64,000 bases of DNA from NIES-981 sp040399265. Its GTDB lineage: Bacteria; Cyanobacteriota; Cyanobacteriia; PCC-6307; Cyanobiaceae. A program made the translations under genes and the position numbers. The DNA lies in NCBI GenBank assembly GCA_040399265.1, contig JBBASO010000005.1:1-64000 (forward strand). Direction: 5' to 3'. Positions 1 through 8,184 of the stretch are shown piece by piece (within the stretch, counting starts at the first letter, position 1; every line of letters begins with the position of its first letter). A model generated the notes under the pieces. That model saw nothing but the letters and a program-made list of their open reading frames with translations. It made no database searches and was not told the DNA's origin.

Positions 1-25
1 TTTTGTTCTTTTTAGGTTTTAAGTC

Positions 26-1111
26 ATGATCAAGCCGTTCATGCGCTACACAGTGAATCGTAGACTGCTAGCTCTGCTAGCCCCGATCTGCTTGCTACCG
101 GCAGGTCAGGCCATGGCCGAGACCTTCTCCCGGGATCCTTCGGCCAATAACTGGACCAGGATTGGCAATTCCAACACCCAGGCCACATCGGGCGCAAGTG
201 GAGGCGGCTGGGCCGGTGGATCCAGCACCGCAAACTTCGACATCTACAAGGCCACTTTCACACTTCAAGATGGCGACACAGTCGCTGCTCCAGGAACGGG
301 CACCGCAGTAGGCGACTGCTTCCTGGCTAGTTACGCATCGCTAAATAATGCAGCTTCTGCAGTCGCAGGATGTACAGCTGGAGTTGTTGATGGTTTCCCC
401 AATCCCCGTCCAGAGGTGTGGAGAAATCCTGGCACGACGTGGCTAGCCGGCGACACCATCGTGGCTTATGGCTTGAAGTGGCTCAACGGTCAACAAGGTA
501 GCGAATCGGGGGGTCCCTTCTTTAGTTTCGACCCGCTTGGTACAAGCGGCTTTAAGGCTGGAACCGCTTTTAATACACCCGGGAACACAAGTTTTACCAA
601 CGATTCATCGGATGGATCGTTCGGTTTCCGTATCTACTCCACAGCAACAGGACCACAAAACAGACAACCATATGATGACTACAGAGTTAATCAGGCTAAT
701 GGTGCCATAGATCAACCTTATGGAATCTTGGTTGCAAATGATAACAATCGATCTACGATCCGCCAGGAAAGCAACTGCTCAAATTTTCCTACAAATTGCG
801 ACCCTCAGGCCACACTGCCGGTTAGATCCTTTGGCAACTTTACCGGTACAGGTTGGGATTATTATACTGTCTTTCTGAATCAATCATTAATGCAAAGATC
901 TCCAACATATGGGGAAGCTGCCTTTACCTCCGAAGCTAAATGGGCCATCACAGCTACTGAACTTACTCGCGGTGAAGTCACGGCGGCCAGCTATGCGGAT
1001 AGCACACCTATTCCAGGCCCTTTGCCCATTCTGGGTGTGGGCTCTGCCTTTGCCTGGAGTCGTCGACTCCGCGTGAGGTTGAAAGACAAGTTCGTTTCTC
1101 CAGGCCGGTAG
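26..1111 (+). CDS. Secreted protein with PEP-CTERM-like sorting tail
   Basis: This 361-residue protein has a Sec signal peptide: basic MIKPFMRYTVNRR, a hydrophobic stretch, and a likely cut after AMA near residue 31. The mature part is rich in Gly, Ser, Thr and Asn with few Cys, as in exported cyanobacterial surface proteins. The C terminus has PIPGPLPILGVG, a short hydrophobic AFAW segment and SRRLRVRLK. This matches the cyanobacterial variant of the PEP-CTERM tripartite sorting signal (Pro-rich motif, short helix, basic end). By family knowledge such proteins are trimmed and anchored or exported through an exosortase-like route. I do not recognise the central domain, so function is unknown. 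A perfect hairpin follows the stop directly. The ATG at 26 fits the signal peptide. Confidence 0.8.
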   Translation: MIKPFMRYTVNRRLLALLAPICLLPAGQAMAETFSRDPSANNWTRIGNSNTQATSGASGGGWAGGSSTANFDIYKATFTLQDGDTVAAPGTGTAVGDCFLASYASLNNAASAVAGCTAGVVDGFPNPRPEVWRNPGTTWLAGDTIVAYGLKWLNGQQGSESGGPFFSFDPLGTSGFKAGTAFNTPGNTSFTNDSSDGSFGFRIYSTATGPQNRQPYDDYRVNQANGAIDQPYGILVANDNNRSTIRQESNCSNFPTNCDPQATLPVRSFGNFTGTGWDYYTVFLNQSLMQRSPTYGEAAFTSEAKWAITATELTRGEVTAASYADSTPIPGPLPILGVGSAFAWSRRLRVRLKDKFVSPGR

Positions 1112-1112
1112 G

Positions 1113-1155
1113 AACCTGCTGCTGAGTCGCGCACCGAGCGACTCAGCAGCAGGTT
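1113..1155 (+). terminator. Perfect 18-bp hairpin after the sorting-tail gene
   Basis: The left arm is 1113-1130 (AACCTGCTGCTGAGTCGC), the loop is seven bases, and the right arm 1138-1155 is its exact reverse complement. It begins two bases after the stop codon at 1109-1111. No U-tract follows, so it may act in 3'-end processing or mRNA stability more than as a classic intrinsic terminator. A real T-rich terminator lies about 80 bases downstream. Confidence 0.7.
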
Positions 1156-1196
1156 TGGGGACACTCCACCCGTTATTGATCTAAGCCTCAGATCCC

Positions 1197-1259
1197 AAAA
1201 GCCTGTTCACCTGAGGGCGCAGACGCCCAGGTGGCCCGGCTTTGAGGTCTGTTTTTTTT
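1197..1259 (+). terminator. Rho-independent terminator
   Basis: An interrupted stem pairs AAAGCC (1198-1203) with GGCTTT (1238-1243). Inside it, CACCT/AGGTG and GGGCG/CGCCC pair, and the structure is followed by eight Ts at 1252-1259. The T-run places the orientation on the plus strand, so it probably ends transcription of the sorting-tail gene. Confidence 0.7.
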
Positions 1260-1403
1260 GTTTCCCAATGGTGCGCAATTTGAGGCGTTGTCCCCCTCAG
1301 CAGCTTGGGGGAAACATCCTTTTTGATGCTTGCCGTGACCATCTCGGTCAATCAGGCTAGCCGCTTGTATCTCTTCTGTGTCTTACGACTGGACCATAAA
1401 ATG

Positions 1404-1417
1404 GTCTCAAATGAGAC
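1404..1417. promoter_or_regulatory. Palindromic operator-like site, copy 1
   Basis: GTCTCA-AA-TGAGAC is a perfect inverted repeat with a two-base centre. A near-identical copy lies at 1933-1946, and flanking bases also match (AT[G/A] before, TA after). The size and symmetry suit a dimeric repressor. No adjacent regulator gene is intact. Confidence 0.4.
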
Positions 1418-1641
1418 TACAGAGGTGCCAGCTGGCGGGTGGGGAGCTGGGGCGCAAGAAGGCCTGGGCGTGAGGTTGCCTGCTCCTAAGACAACTGAGG
1501 CGTGAGGCAGCTGAGTCTGGATCCGCATCCCGTGTTCTGGCTGGCGCCGTCTGCCCTCTGAGATTCCGGCCGTCAACGAGGCCGACAGTCACATTTGCTG
1601 GTCACCAGCAGTGGCTCATGACGCGTGATGGGTCCTCAGAG

Positions 1642-1674
1642 TTTGCGTACCTGTGTCTTAGACAGGTACGCAAA
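1642..1674. repeat. Perfect 13-bp hairpin
   Basis: TTTGCGTACCTGT pairs exactly with ACAGGTACGCAAA around a seven-base loop. There is no T-run on either side. It stands alone in the gene-poor stretch. It could be a terminator relic, a small RNA element or a transposon end. Confidence 0.5.
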
Positions 1675-1932
1675 GGTGGCATGCAAAGTTAAATACCAGT
1701 GCTGCCAATAGCTTTTAGCTCTCCCAGTGGACTGGACATGGCGGCCTGGAGCTCATCAATGGACATTGGACATCGGCCCAGTCTGGTTCGCTTCGCTTTC
1801 CGTTCGATACCGACCATCCCTATGCCAGTCACAAATGGAATCGCACGTTTATTCAGGACTTGCCTGAGACCGGTGGTACTCCATTCTTGGCTCAATTAAT
1901 TTGACTGAGTCGCTTAGTGGGACCCATGTATA

Positions 1933-1946
1933 GTCTCGAATGAGAT
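1933..1946. promoter_or_regulatory. Palindromic operator-like site, copy 2
   Basis: GTCTCGAATGAGAT matches copy 1 at 12 of 14 positions, with conserved flanks. It lies about 40 bases upstream of the weak minus-strand frame that starts at 1895. That is a plausible operator position if the frame was once a gene. Confidence 0.4.
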
Positions 1947-2265
1947 TAATGATCAAGAATTTCAGTCGCTCTGCGTCATGCCTGGGTCTGTGCCGCCGGC
2001 CGGTGTTCATGGTTTGCGCTGTTCTGTCTGCCCATCGGTTCGGATCGATTGCTGCCCTTGCCTGGGTCGGACTGGAGCGTTGACAGGGCCGGCTCCTGGC
2101 GCCGGAATCGCTTTGTTTTATGAGTCTCACGCAAGAATAGAAACGAGTCTAGGCATGAGGCCAATGCGAGACAGTAGAGATACCTGCTTGGATCCCCGTC
2201 CTTGATTCACTCCTTGCTAGTGCCCCACCCCCCTGCCTCTGGCTACAGGGGTCGCTCTTGCAAAC

Positions 2266-3345
2266 TCAGGCTGAGGGCTGCCGATACAGCTCCTTGAGCA
2301 ATTGGTATGCCTCATTCAGCCGCCGCATCGCTTCCTCCGACCCTCCGGCATCTGGATGATTGGCCAGGGCCATCGACCGGTAGGCCTCTCTGATTTCGGC
2401 CAGGGTGAGTCGGTGACCAGGGGCCGTGGGTAGTTGCAGCAGCCTGAGCGCGCCATGAAGCGTCATGGTGTGCTCCAGGGTCTGGAAGGAGGTGCCACGA
2501 CGGCGACGGAATCGATGTACAAACCGGCGGATCAGGGTTGGAACTCTGACAAGCAGGGTTGAGCAGCTGAACGGGTCTTCAAGAACCCCAGCGACCACAA
2601 TCACCAGCTCAAAGCTCGGCTCCGCCGTTGACCAGGAAGGTGTGAGGTTGGCCATCGTCTCGCAGGCCAGGCTCCAGCTGAAGGGTCGACCGTCGCTCTG
2701 ATCGCTTTGGGGCCAGATGTCCTGGGCGAGCCACACCATGGCTGCCTCCAGAACGGTGTCATTCGCCGATTTGCCATAGAGCTCCAGCCAATGCGCTCTG
2801 ACTCGCTCCCGCGCGGACTCAAGCAGATCAGCCTGCACCGATGGCAGGGGGTCTGCGGGTGCTGGTGTGGCTCGTGCTGGCCTCGACAAACTGCGCCGCA
2901 CCTGGTCGGAACGACGTTGTACAAATCCGGGCAGGTCGATACCGCGCGCAGAAGGGCCGGATCGATCAGCTGTCTCCGGGGAACCTGTTGAAGCACGGCC
3001 CGATTCGGGACTGATCGCCAGATCAAGGCAAAGCTCCTCCGATCCCTCGCGAGCGACCAGCACAAGGGCGCCCTGTTCATCCAGCACACCCTGATCGAGA
3101 TCCTCCTGCGTGTGTGAATCGGGCTCGAGGCTGAGCAGATTGGTGAGCAGCCGTTCAACCAGTGCGCCGCGACTGCGCAAGCCATATTCCGACTTGAGTG
3201 CATCGATGCGTTCGATCAGCACCCCAGGCAGCTTGAGGTTGATCGTGCGCAGCTGCTGGCCTGCATCACCCCTTGCTGGTGAGTCCGTGGGACTCACCTC
3301 GTTGGGGACTGCTGGGTCCTCGGCCGTGGGGTCTGATCCGATCAC
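2266..3345 (-). CDS. Ribbon-helix-helix / C-terminal J-domain protein
   Basis: The protein is 359 residues long. Residues about 32-74 (LRTINLKLPGVLIERIDALK...) fit a ribbon-helix-helix DNA-binding fold: a short strand, then two amphipathic helices. The C terminus (about 298-355) is a J-domain with a diagnostic NHPDAGG loop (His near 330) and the flanking helices IREAYRSMALA and MRRLNEAYQLLKEL. The middle has a disordered segment and a predicted helical domain I do not recognise. J-domains stimulate Hsp70 ATPase, so by inference the protein may recruit DnaK to DNA or to a DNA-bound complex. It is transcribed toward the gene-poor stretch and lies 25 bases from a DUF3370 gene on the same strand. 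Confidence 0.75.
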   Translation of the reverse strand: MIGSDPTAEDPAVPNEVSPTDSPARGDAGQQLRTINLKLPGVLIERIDALKSEYGLRSRGALVERLLTNLLSLEPDSHTQEDLDQGVLDEQGALVLVAREGSEELCLDLAISPESGRASTGSPETADRSGPSARGIDLPGFVQRRSDQVRRSLSRPARATPAPADPLPSVQADLLESARERVRAHWLELYGKSANDTVLEAAMVWLAQDIWPQSDQSDGRPFSWSLACETMANLTPSWSTAEPSFELVIVVAGVLEDPFSCSTLLVRVPTLIRRFVHRFRRRRGTSFQTLEHTMTLHGALRLLQLPTAPGHRLTLAEIREAYRSMALANHPDAGGSEEAMRRLNEAYQLLKELYRQPSA

Positions 3346-3370
3346 GGGATGGTGTGGTGACTGAGCGGGT

Positions 3371-4957
3371 TCAGCGCTCCATCAGCAGGCGCATCTGTTG
3401 CTGCTGGGCCTCCATTGCCTCCCGATAGCGATCGAGCAGTTCCTGATCAACGCCGGCCTGGATCGGCCGAGGACTGCTGAGAGTGGTGGGCGGCCGCAGC
3501 GGCGCTGGGCCCAGCCGAGCAGCGGGCTGAGGCTGAGGCCTGATCGTGGCTGCGGGCCGCGAACGGGTGGCCGTTGTAGCTGGTTTGGTTGCAGCAGGTT
3601 TCGGCGCAGCCGGCTGGGGGCTGCTGACAATCGGTAGCCGGCGCTGGCGCTCCTGAACCATTGCCAATTGGTTCGCCGGCACGACACTCAACAGATGGCC
3701 TGGTGTGGCATCGGCGGGATAGACCAGGCTGAGCCGAACCGGGTTGGCACCTGGCTGAAGGTTCAAGGTTGTGAGTGCGAGGCTCTGGCCGGACCGCATG
3801 CCCACGTGCAGATCCTGCTGTCCTTCCGGCGTCTGCACTTGCAGGGAACCTCGGAATGCGGTGAATGCTGGGGTCGCAGCGGATGGCGATGGATGACTGA
3901 GAACCAGTTCGTAAGGCCCGGAGCCATAAAGACTAAGGTCAATATCGAATCGAACGCCATAGGTCCCGACATTATCGAGGGCGGAATCAATCATCTTGCT
4001 GGCCAGTGGATTGACCTGGACCTCGCGCGTGCCGAAATGGTGGCGACTGGTGCTGGTGAGAGGTACATGCAGCGGCCCCTCCGCTCGAAGATCATGTCTC
4101 AGGCTGGCGGAGTAGGTATCACCAAGCGCTACACCACCCACCCTTGAGAACACGCGACCTGATTGAATCGCGGCAACTTGGTTGAGGTAGACGCGGCCAG
4201 GGGCGAGGCGCTGTTGATCAAGGATGTTGATCAGATCACCATCACCATAGGGATTGCTGGCAGCTACGACCGCCATCTGAAATTGACCATCACTGCGGCC
4301 ACGCAGCAGCGCATTGGCAATTCCCAGCGCTGGCAGCTGGGTACGAAACAGGACGAGCCTGCTGCGGGGAGGGATCACCACCATGTCGGCGAGTCGCCGA
4401 TCCAGCTGCCCCCGCAGCATCTGCACTGCGGTTGCATCTCCCGGACCGGTGTTCCATGGACGGGGTCCCAGAGGTTTCACGCCCAGCAGGTTGGTGCTGA
4501 GGTATGGGGCTTCGAAGCTATTGCGCACCGCCCCCCGTTCGAACTGGATGCGCACCGGCATACGCCCTGGATTGATCAGAATCAGGCCCAGAGTGAGTTC
4601 AGTGCGGCGCTGCCCGGCTCGGATCTGGCTCCGGTAGCTTGGGAAATACTTGTGGTGCATGTGCACACCGAAATCGCCGTTAAAGGTGTATTCGGCATTT
4701 CGCAGCGGCATGCCTGTTTCCGCTGCATAGCTGACACCAGGCGCTGTTGAGATCAGTATTCCAGGCCCCTCCACTTCCTCCGGCTGGTTGGAGTGGAGCA
4801 CCGGCACCCGGTTGAAGGTGCCATTGAGCGGTTTGGCTCGTTGGCCAGCCATCAGCTCCACCGCTGCCTGCAGAGGGCCGGCGGGTGCCACGAGCGCCAG
4901 GCCGAGCACGATCGCCCCGACCGGACGGATCACGAACAGAGAATTGACTGGACTCAC
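3371..4957 (-). CDS. DUF3370 domain protein, exported
   Basis: This 528-residue protein has an N-terminal hydrophobic segment ending LQAAVELM, which suits a Sec signal peptide. The body matches the cyanobacterial DUF3370 family as I recall it, for example LNGTFNRVPVLHSNQPEEV near the mature N terminus and the YTFNGDFGVHMHHKYFP segment. The last 120 residues are Pro/Ala-rich and end in a Gln-rich helix (QEL...EAMEAQQQQMRLL). Family function is unknown; envelope location is inferred. The downstream gene on the same strand is the RHH/J-domain protein, 25 bases away. Confidence 0.8.
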   Translation of the reverse strand: MSPVNSLFVIRPVGAIVLGLALVAPAGPLQAAVELMAGQRAKPLNGTFNRVPVLHSNQPEEVEGPGILISTAPGVSYAAETGMPLRNAEYTFNGDFGVHMHHKYFPSYRSQIRAGQRRTELTLGLILINPGRMPVRIQFERGAVRNSFEAPYLSTNLLGVKPLGPRPWNTGPGDATAVQMLRGQLDRRLADMVVIPPRSRLVLFRTQLPALGIANALLRGRSDGQFQMAVVAASNPYGDGDLINILDQQRLAPGRVYLNQVAAIQSGRVFSRVGGVALGDTYSASLRHDLRAEGPLHVPLTSTSRHHFGTREVQVNPLASKMIDSALDNVGTYGVRFDIDLSLYGSGPYELVLSHPSPSAATPAFTAFRGSLQVQTPEGQQDLHVGMRSGQSLALTTLNLQPGANPVRLSLVYPADATPGHLLSVVPANQLAMVQERQRRLPIVSSPQPAAPKPAATKPATTATRSRPAATIRPQPQPAARLGPAPLRPPTTLSSPRPIQAGVDQELLDRYREAMEAQQQQMRLLMER

Positions 4958-5030
4958 GCTGGGACTGATGTAGGGGCCTTTTGACGGGCTGGCGACCTGC
5001 CGGCTGTGTTGTCAGCGGTGCGTCTGCAGC

Positions 5031-5064
5031 ACGACTGCTGCAAGACGACTGCTGCAAGACGACT
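5031..5064. repeat. 14-bp tandem repeat
   Basis: ACGACTGCTGCAAG occurs twice back to back (5031-5044 and 5045-5058), followed by a partial third copy, ACGACTAG. It lies in the roughly 300-base stretch upstream of the DUF3370 gene. That stretch otherwise shows only a small GGGCAA/TTGCCC hairpin near 5126-5141. Confidence 0.7.
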
Positions 5065-5266
5065 AGATGGATGCGGGGGCGGACAGGAGTGGGGGACAAA
5101 AGGTGGGCTGCTAAGGGCAACGTGTTGCCCAGCTCCCACTCAGCCTGTCAATTGGCTAGAAATCAGCGGTTCAGACCATAGTGCCATGCTTCCACTGCCA
5201 GGCTGCTGCGCTGAGACCGGTTCAGGCCCCCACGGTTGGCGGCGCCATCAGGAACGGAAGCTGCGG

Positions 5267-5377
5267 ATGCTGCAGTTCTGGCGGGACGGGCTGGAACGCC
5301 AACTCGCCGCGCTGGATGCCTCCATCAGCACCCTGCAACGCCAGATGGAACGGGACACGCCGCAGTCGCCTGAGTGA
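5267..5377 (+). CDS. Small helical protein (36 aa)
   Basis: MLQFWRDGLERQLAALDAS is followed by ISTLQRQMERD: a short, mostly helical, charged protein. It resembles tiny conserved picocyanobacterial proteins of unknown role; that is recognition by pattern only. I chose the ATG at 5267 because upstream residues in frame (Cys/Gly/Arg-rich) look non-coding. An ATG at 5186 is also in frame. GGAAG upstream may be the ribosome site. The 3' end overlaps the convergent sigma gene by 53 bases. Confidence 0.5.
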   Translation: MLQFWRDGLERQLAALDASISTLQRQMERDTPQSPE

Positions 5378-6128
5378 GCCGCTTGCGCAGCTGACCAAGT
5401 CCCCGCTGCAGGCGTCGCTGCACGGTCATCGGACTGATCTGTAGCGCCGCACCGGTGCGGCGGTAGCTCCAGCCAGCCAGCACCACACGCTCCACTACGT
5501 CGCGCTGCTCAGTGGCCAGTGTGGCCAGGAGCTGCAAGGCATTGCTTGGCTCGATGATGTCACTCCATTCAGATGCCGCGAGACCAGCTCCACAGCTGGT
5601 TGCAGGCTGAATCAGCTGCTCTTCCATCGCCGGCTCCAGTGTCAGCGGCCGGCGCGTCAGGCTGGCGGCCAGCAAGCGGTTCCACTGCTCGGCGCTGAGT
5701 CCCATGGCCTGTCGCCATTGCTCGGGTCGCGTCAGTTCAGGGCGAAGGTGCTGCAACCGTGCCAGCTGCTGACGCTGTTCCTGCAGACGGCGTGGCAGAC
5801 GCACCATCGCCGCCTGGTCTCTCAGATAGTGCAGGATCGCACCCCGCACATGGGGCCTGGCGAACGCCTCAAACGGTGTGCGCTGGTCGCTGCGGTACAG
5901 CTCCGTCGCCCGCAGCAGCCCCAGCAGGCCCACCTGGATCAGATCATCCAGGGGCTCTGCACAGCGGCGCTGGTAGTGGCGGGCAATCGGCTCCACCAGC
6001 TGGCGGTACTGACCGATTCGCTGATCCCGATTGCGTTGATCCCGATTGCGCTGATTCCGTTGCTGCACGGCACGGGGCCAAACAGCGGGTTTCATGGTGG
6101 ACGTGTGGCTGGTGCTGATGCTGCTCAT
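5325..6128 (-). CDS. Group 3 (SigF-like) sigma-70 family factor
   Basis: Region 2 is clear: LDDLIQVGLLGLLRATELY followed by TPFEAFARPHVRGAILHYLRD, the pattern of Bacillus SigB/SigF and cyanobacterial SigF. MVRLPRRLQEQ follows as the region 2/3 link. A C-terminal region 4 helix-turn-helix is seen at GWSYRRTGAALQISPMTVQRRL. Alternative sigma factors of this type direct RNA polymerase to stress or motility promoters. The start is uncertain: GTG 6200, ATG 6128 or ATG 6095 are all in frame and none has a strong ribosome site. Near the N terminus a 15-bp DNA repeat encodes tandem QRNRD units. The gene lies downstream of the Ap4A phosphorylase-like gene on the same strand. Confidence 0.8.
   Translation of the reverse strand: MSSISTSHTSTMKPAVWPRAVQQRNQRNRDQRNRDQRIGQYRQLVEPIARHYQRRCAEPLDDLIQVGLLGLLRATELYRSDQRTPFEAFARPHVRGAILHYLRDQAAMVRLPRRLQEQRQQLARLQHLRPELTRPEQWRQAMGLSAEQWNRLLAASLTRRPLTLEPAMEEQLIQPATSCGAGLAASEWSDIIEPSNALQLLATLATEQRDVVERVVLAGWSYRRTGAALQISPMTVQRRLQRGLGQLRKRLTQATAACPVPSGVAGC
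6021..6065. repeat. 15-bp tandem repeat inside the sigma gene
   Basis: CTGATCCCGATTGCG is followed by TTGATCCCGATTGCG and by a diverged third unit, CTGATTCCGTTGCTG. In the sigma factor frame this gives QRNRD-type repeats just before region 2. Confidence 0.65.
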
Positions 6129-6221
6129 GGTCTGGATCGGTCGCTGATGGAGCGTCACCGGGCCGGAGTGCCGGTGCTTCTTCAGACAGCTCCAGCACAC
6201 CGCAGTTCCGCAACCGTGAAA

Positions 6222-7118
6222 TCACGGAATGGCGGAGGTCTGCCAGACAGGGGGCGCTGCCACGGCCTCCAGAAGCTGCCACGGTCCGTGATGCTGCAGC
6301 CAGGTCAGGTCTGAGCGCTCCGTGGCCAGCAGATAGCCGGCGAAGCCGAGGGCGTTGAGGCTGAATCCGGCGCAATGCTCCCGCTCACGACGCACGGTCA
6401 TCAGCCAGCCGTCGTCAAACAGCAGGTTGTAGGGATGTAGCGGTTGCGTTGCCTGGCTGGGGCTGCCGAGGCCGAGCAGCCGCGCATGATCGAGGTACAG
6501 ATCCTGCAGCTCATCAGCCGCCTGTGCCTGAGCCAGGGGGCCCTGGCCGGCCGCGATGCGGCGCCGGCTGAGGCAGTAAGGCCATGGCCAGCCATCGGCC
6601 AAGCCATTCAGCTGGGCGTTGAGCAGGGAGGCCAGCGGACAACTCGGCTCCCCGGCAGCGCGGGGCAGCAGTTGCAGATGCCGATGTGGCTGGCTGGCCC
6701 CTGCCGTTGGGCAGCTGTTGAAGAACCACAGGCCGCCGGTGTCGGCTGCTACCTGCGACACAGCCTGCCAATCAGCCGGTTGGAGCCAGCCGGCCTGCGG
6801 CTGCCACTCGGCGCTGATCAACAGCAGGTGACCGAGCTGAACCGGGAACTTGTTGAGAAGCAGCACGTGACCGCTGGCAAGCAGCTCCACCTGCAGTGCC
6901 CGCTCCCAGGGGAGAAAGGGGTTGGGTTTCGGCCCCCCGCTGCGCAGATGCTTGGGCGTGCGACTCTGCAGCCGCCTCAACAGGAAGGGTGAGGCCCACT
7001 CCGCTGGGAGCTGTTCGGTGTGGAGAGGCACCAGGGCGCCGCTGGCGGTGGCGGCAGCGGAACGATCGAGAGCCAGCCGCCAGTACCGCTCTGGTCGGCG
7101 CCCTTCAGTTGCGGCCAC
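6222..7118 (-). CDS. ATP adenylyltransferase / Ap4A phosphorylase family
   Basis: A HIT-superfamily nucleotidyl transferase with the catalytic His motif SQPHRHLQLLP in the middle. Upstream it has NPFLPWERALQVELL and HVLLLNKFPVQLGHLLLIS, and downstream HPYNLLFDDGWLMTVRRE and FSLNALGFAGYLLA. These are the hallmarks of the Apa1/Apa2 (DUF4922/ATP_transf) family. It would split Ap4A with phosphate to ATP and ADP. The frame is open to 7208, but the first 30 residues are a shadow of the upstream SpoIID gene. I favour GTG at 7118, giving 298 residues and a 14-base overlap. Confidence 0.85.
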   Translation of the reverse strand: MAATEGRRPERYWRLALDRSAAATASGALVPLHTEQLPAEWASPFLLRRLQSRTPKHLRSGGPKPNPFLPWERALQVELLASGHVLLLNKFPVQLGHLLLISAEWQPQAGWLQPADWQAVSQVAADTGGLWFFNSCPTAGASQPHRHLQLLPRAAGEPSCPLASLLNAQLNGLADGWPWPYCLSRRRIAAGQGPLAQAQAADELQDLYLDHARLLGLGSPSQATQPLHPYNLLFDDGWLMTVRREREHCAGFSLNALGFAGYLLATERSDLTWLQHHGPWQLLEAVAAPPVWQTSAIP

Positions 7119-8184
7119 CGGACCGAAGCCTGGCCAGGGAAGCCCCCTGGTAGTAGTGGCCGAGGATCTGGTTGTAGGTCCAACCCCGCTGGGCCAGATC
7201 CTGAGCACCGTGCTGGCTCATGCTCGCCCCCAGATGGCCGTGGGCCTCTCGCACGATCTGCTCCGTTGCGGCGTAGAGGCTCTCAACGATCCCCCCCTGG
7301 TAGCTCAGGATCACGCCGGCTGTGCTGCTCACGGCGTTGCGGGTGCGGTCGTTGACGGTTGACAACCCTCGGTAGGCCTGCCAACGGGTGGTATCGCCGA
7401 GATGCCAGTGACGATTCGCTGGCCTCGCCATGTGGGCGAGGGCATAGGAACGGGCTGCAACCGCCTGGGACCGCAGCGCTTCCATCGACCAGCTGCTGGG
7501 CATCTCGGCACCGACCACGGAACTGATGTAGCTCTCCAGGGGCAGATGGTTCACCAACCTCAGCCCGCCGTCCTCTGGAATCAAGCGCAGCCGCCCTGCG
7601 TAGGGCGCCCCGTTCACAAGCAACGCTGGCCCGCTGCTCTGGAGCCAGGCTTCCGGTGCGTTGGTCCACAGTCCTTCGAGCTGGACGGATTGCCCTGGGC
7701 CACCCTGCTGGAGGACCGCACCGTCTCGGCTGACCAGCTGCCAGGCACCGCTGCCAGATAGGGACGGGGACGGACCGGCTCCCATCAGGGCAACGCGGAT
7801 TTCGAGATCGAGGGGAGCCGCTGCCGCCGGCTCAGCCAGAGCGTTGGCGACAGCGCCGGCTGGCCCGGCTTCTGAACTGGCCGCCGGGTCGACGCGCTGC
7901 GCCTGCAGCTGGCGCATCTGCTCGCTGGCGGCGGCAGTATCTGCCTGGCTGGCGGCCGGCGGCACCTCCATCAGCGTGTCGAGCAGCTCGGACTGGCTCA
8001 CAGCTGCTGGGCCGGGCATCAGGCCCTGGGCAGCGAAGCCGACCGTGACCGCGATCAGCGCCATCGGAGCGGCCAGCATGAGCTGGCGCCCGGCGATCTG
8101 CTGCCTCAGGGCAACAGTGAAGCCCAGGTGGGCCCGTCGAGGTCGCAGCCGTCGGATGAGCCGAGTCGCAATGTTCCGTCCCAC
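7105..8184 (-). CDS. SpoIID/LytB domain protein
   Basis: The core VVGAEMPSSWSMEALRSQAVAARSYALAHM split over residues in the C-terminal half is the SpoIID/LytB signature, including the catalytic-type Glu in GAEMP. WQAYRG and AEQIVREAHGHLGASMSQHGAQDLAQRGW also fit. The family includes peptidoglycan lytic transglycosylases acting on denuded glycan. A membrane anchor (LMLAAPMALIAVTVGF) precedes an Ala/Gln-rich linker, so the protein is probably periplasmic. The start is unsure: GTG 8184 overlaps phzF-like by 79 bases, while ATG 8079 avoids the overlap. Confidence 0.85.
   Translation of the reverse strand: MGRNIATRLIRRLRPRRAHLGFTVALRQQIAGRQLMLAAPMALIAVTVGFAAQGLMPGPAAVSQSELLDTLMEVPPAASQADTAAASEQMRQLQAQRVDPAASSEAGPAGAVANALAEPAAAAPLDLEIRVALMGAGPSPSLSGSGAWQLVSRDGAVLQQGGPGQSVQLEGLWTNAPEAWLQSSGPALLVNGAPYAGRLRLIPEDGGLRLVNHLPLESYISSVVGAEMPSSWSMEALRSQAVAARSYALAHMARPANRHWHLGDTTRWQAYRGLSTVNDRTRNAVSSTAGVILSYQGGIVESLYAATEQIVREAHGHLGASMSQHGAQDLAQRGWTYNQILGHYYQGASLARLRSGGRN

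Larger units (their letters stand above)
1260..2265. other. Gene-poor stretch, possible relic region
   Basis: About 1 kb without a convincing gene. Frames are short and their composition is unlike the neighbours. The best candidate is a minus-strand frame at 1689-1895 (TTG start, about 68 residues) containing an RQVLNKRAIPFVTG stretch. This faintly resembles small excisionase or DUF4224-like DNA-binding proteins, but it is too weak to call. The stretch holds two copies of a palindrome (1404-1417 and 1933-1946) and a perfect 13-bp hairpin (1642-1674). My inference is a decayed mobile or toxin-antitoxin-like locus. Confidence 0.4.
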
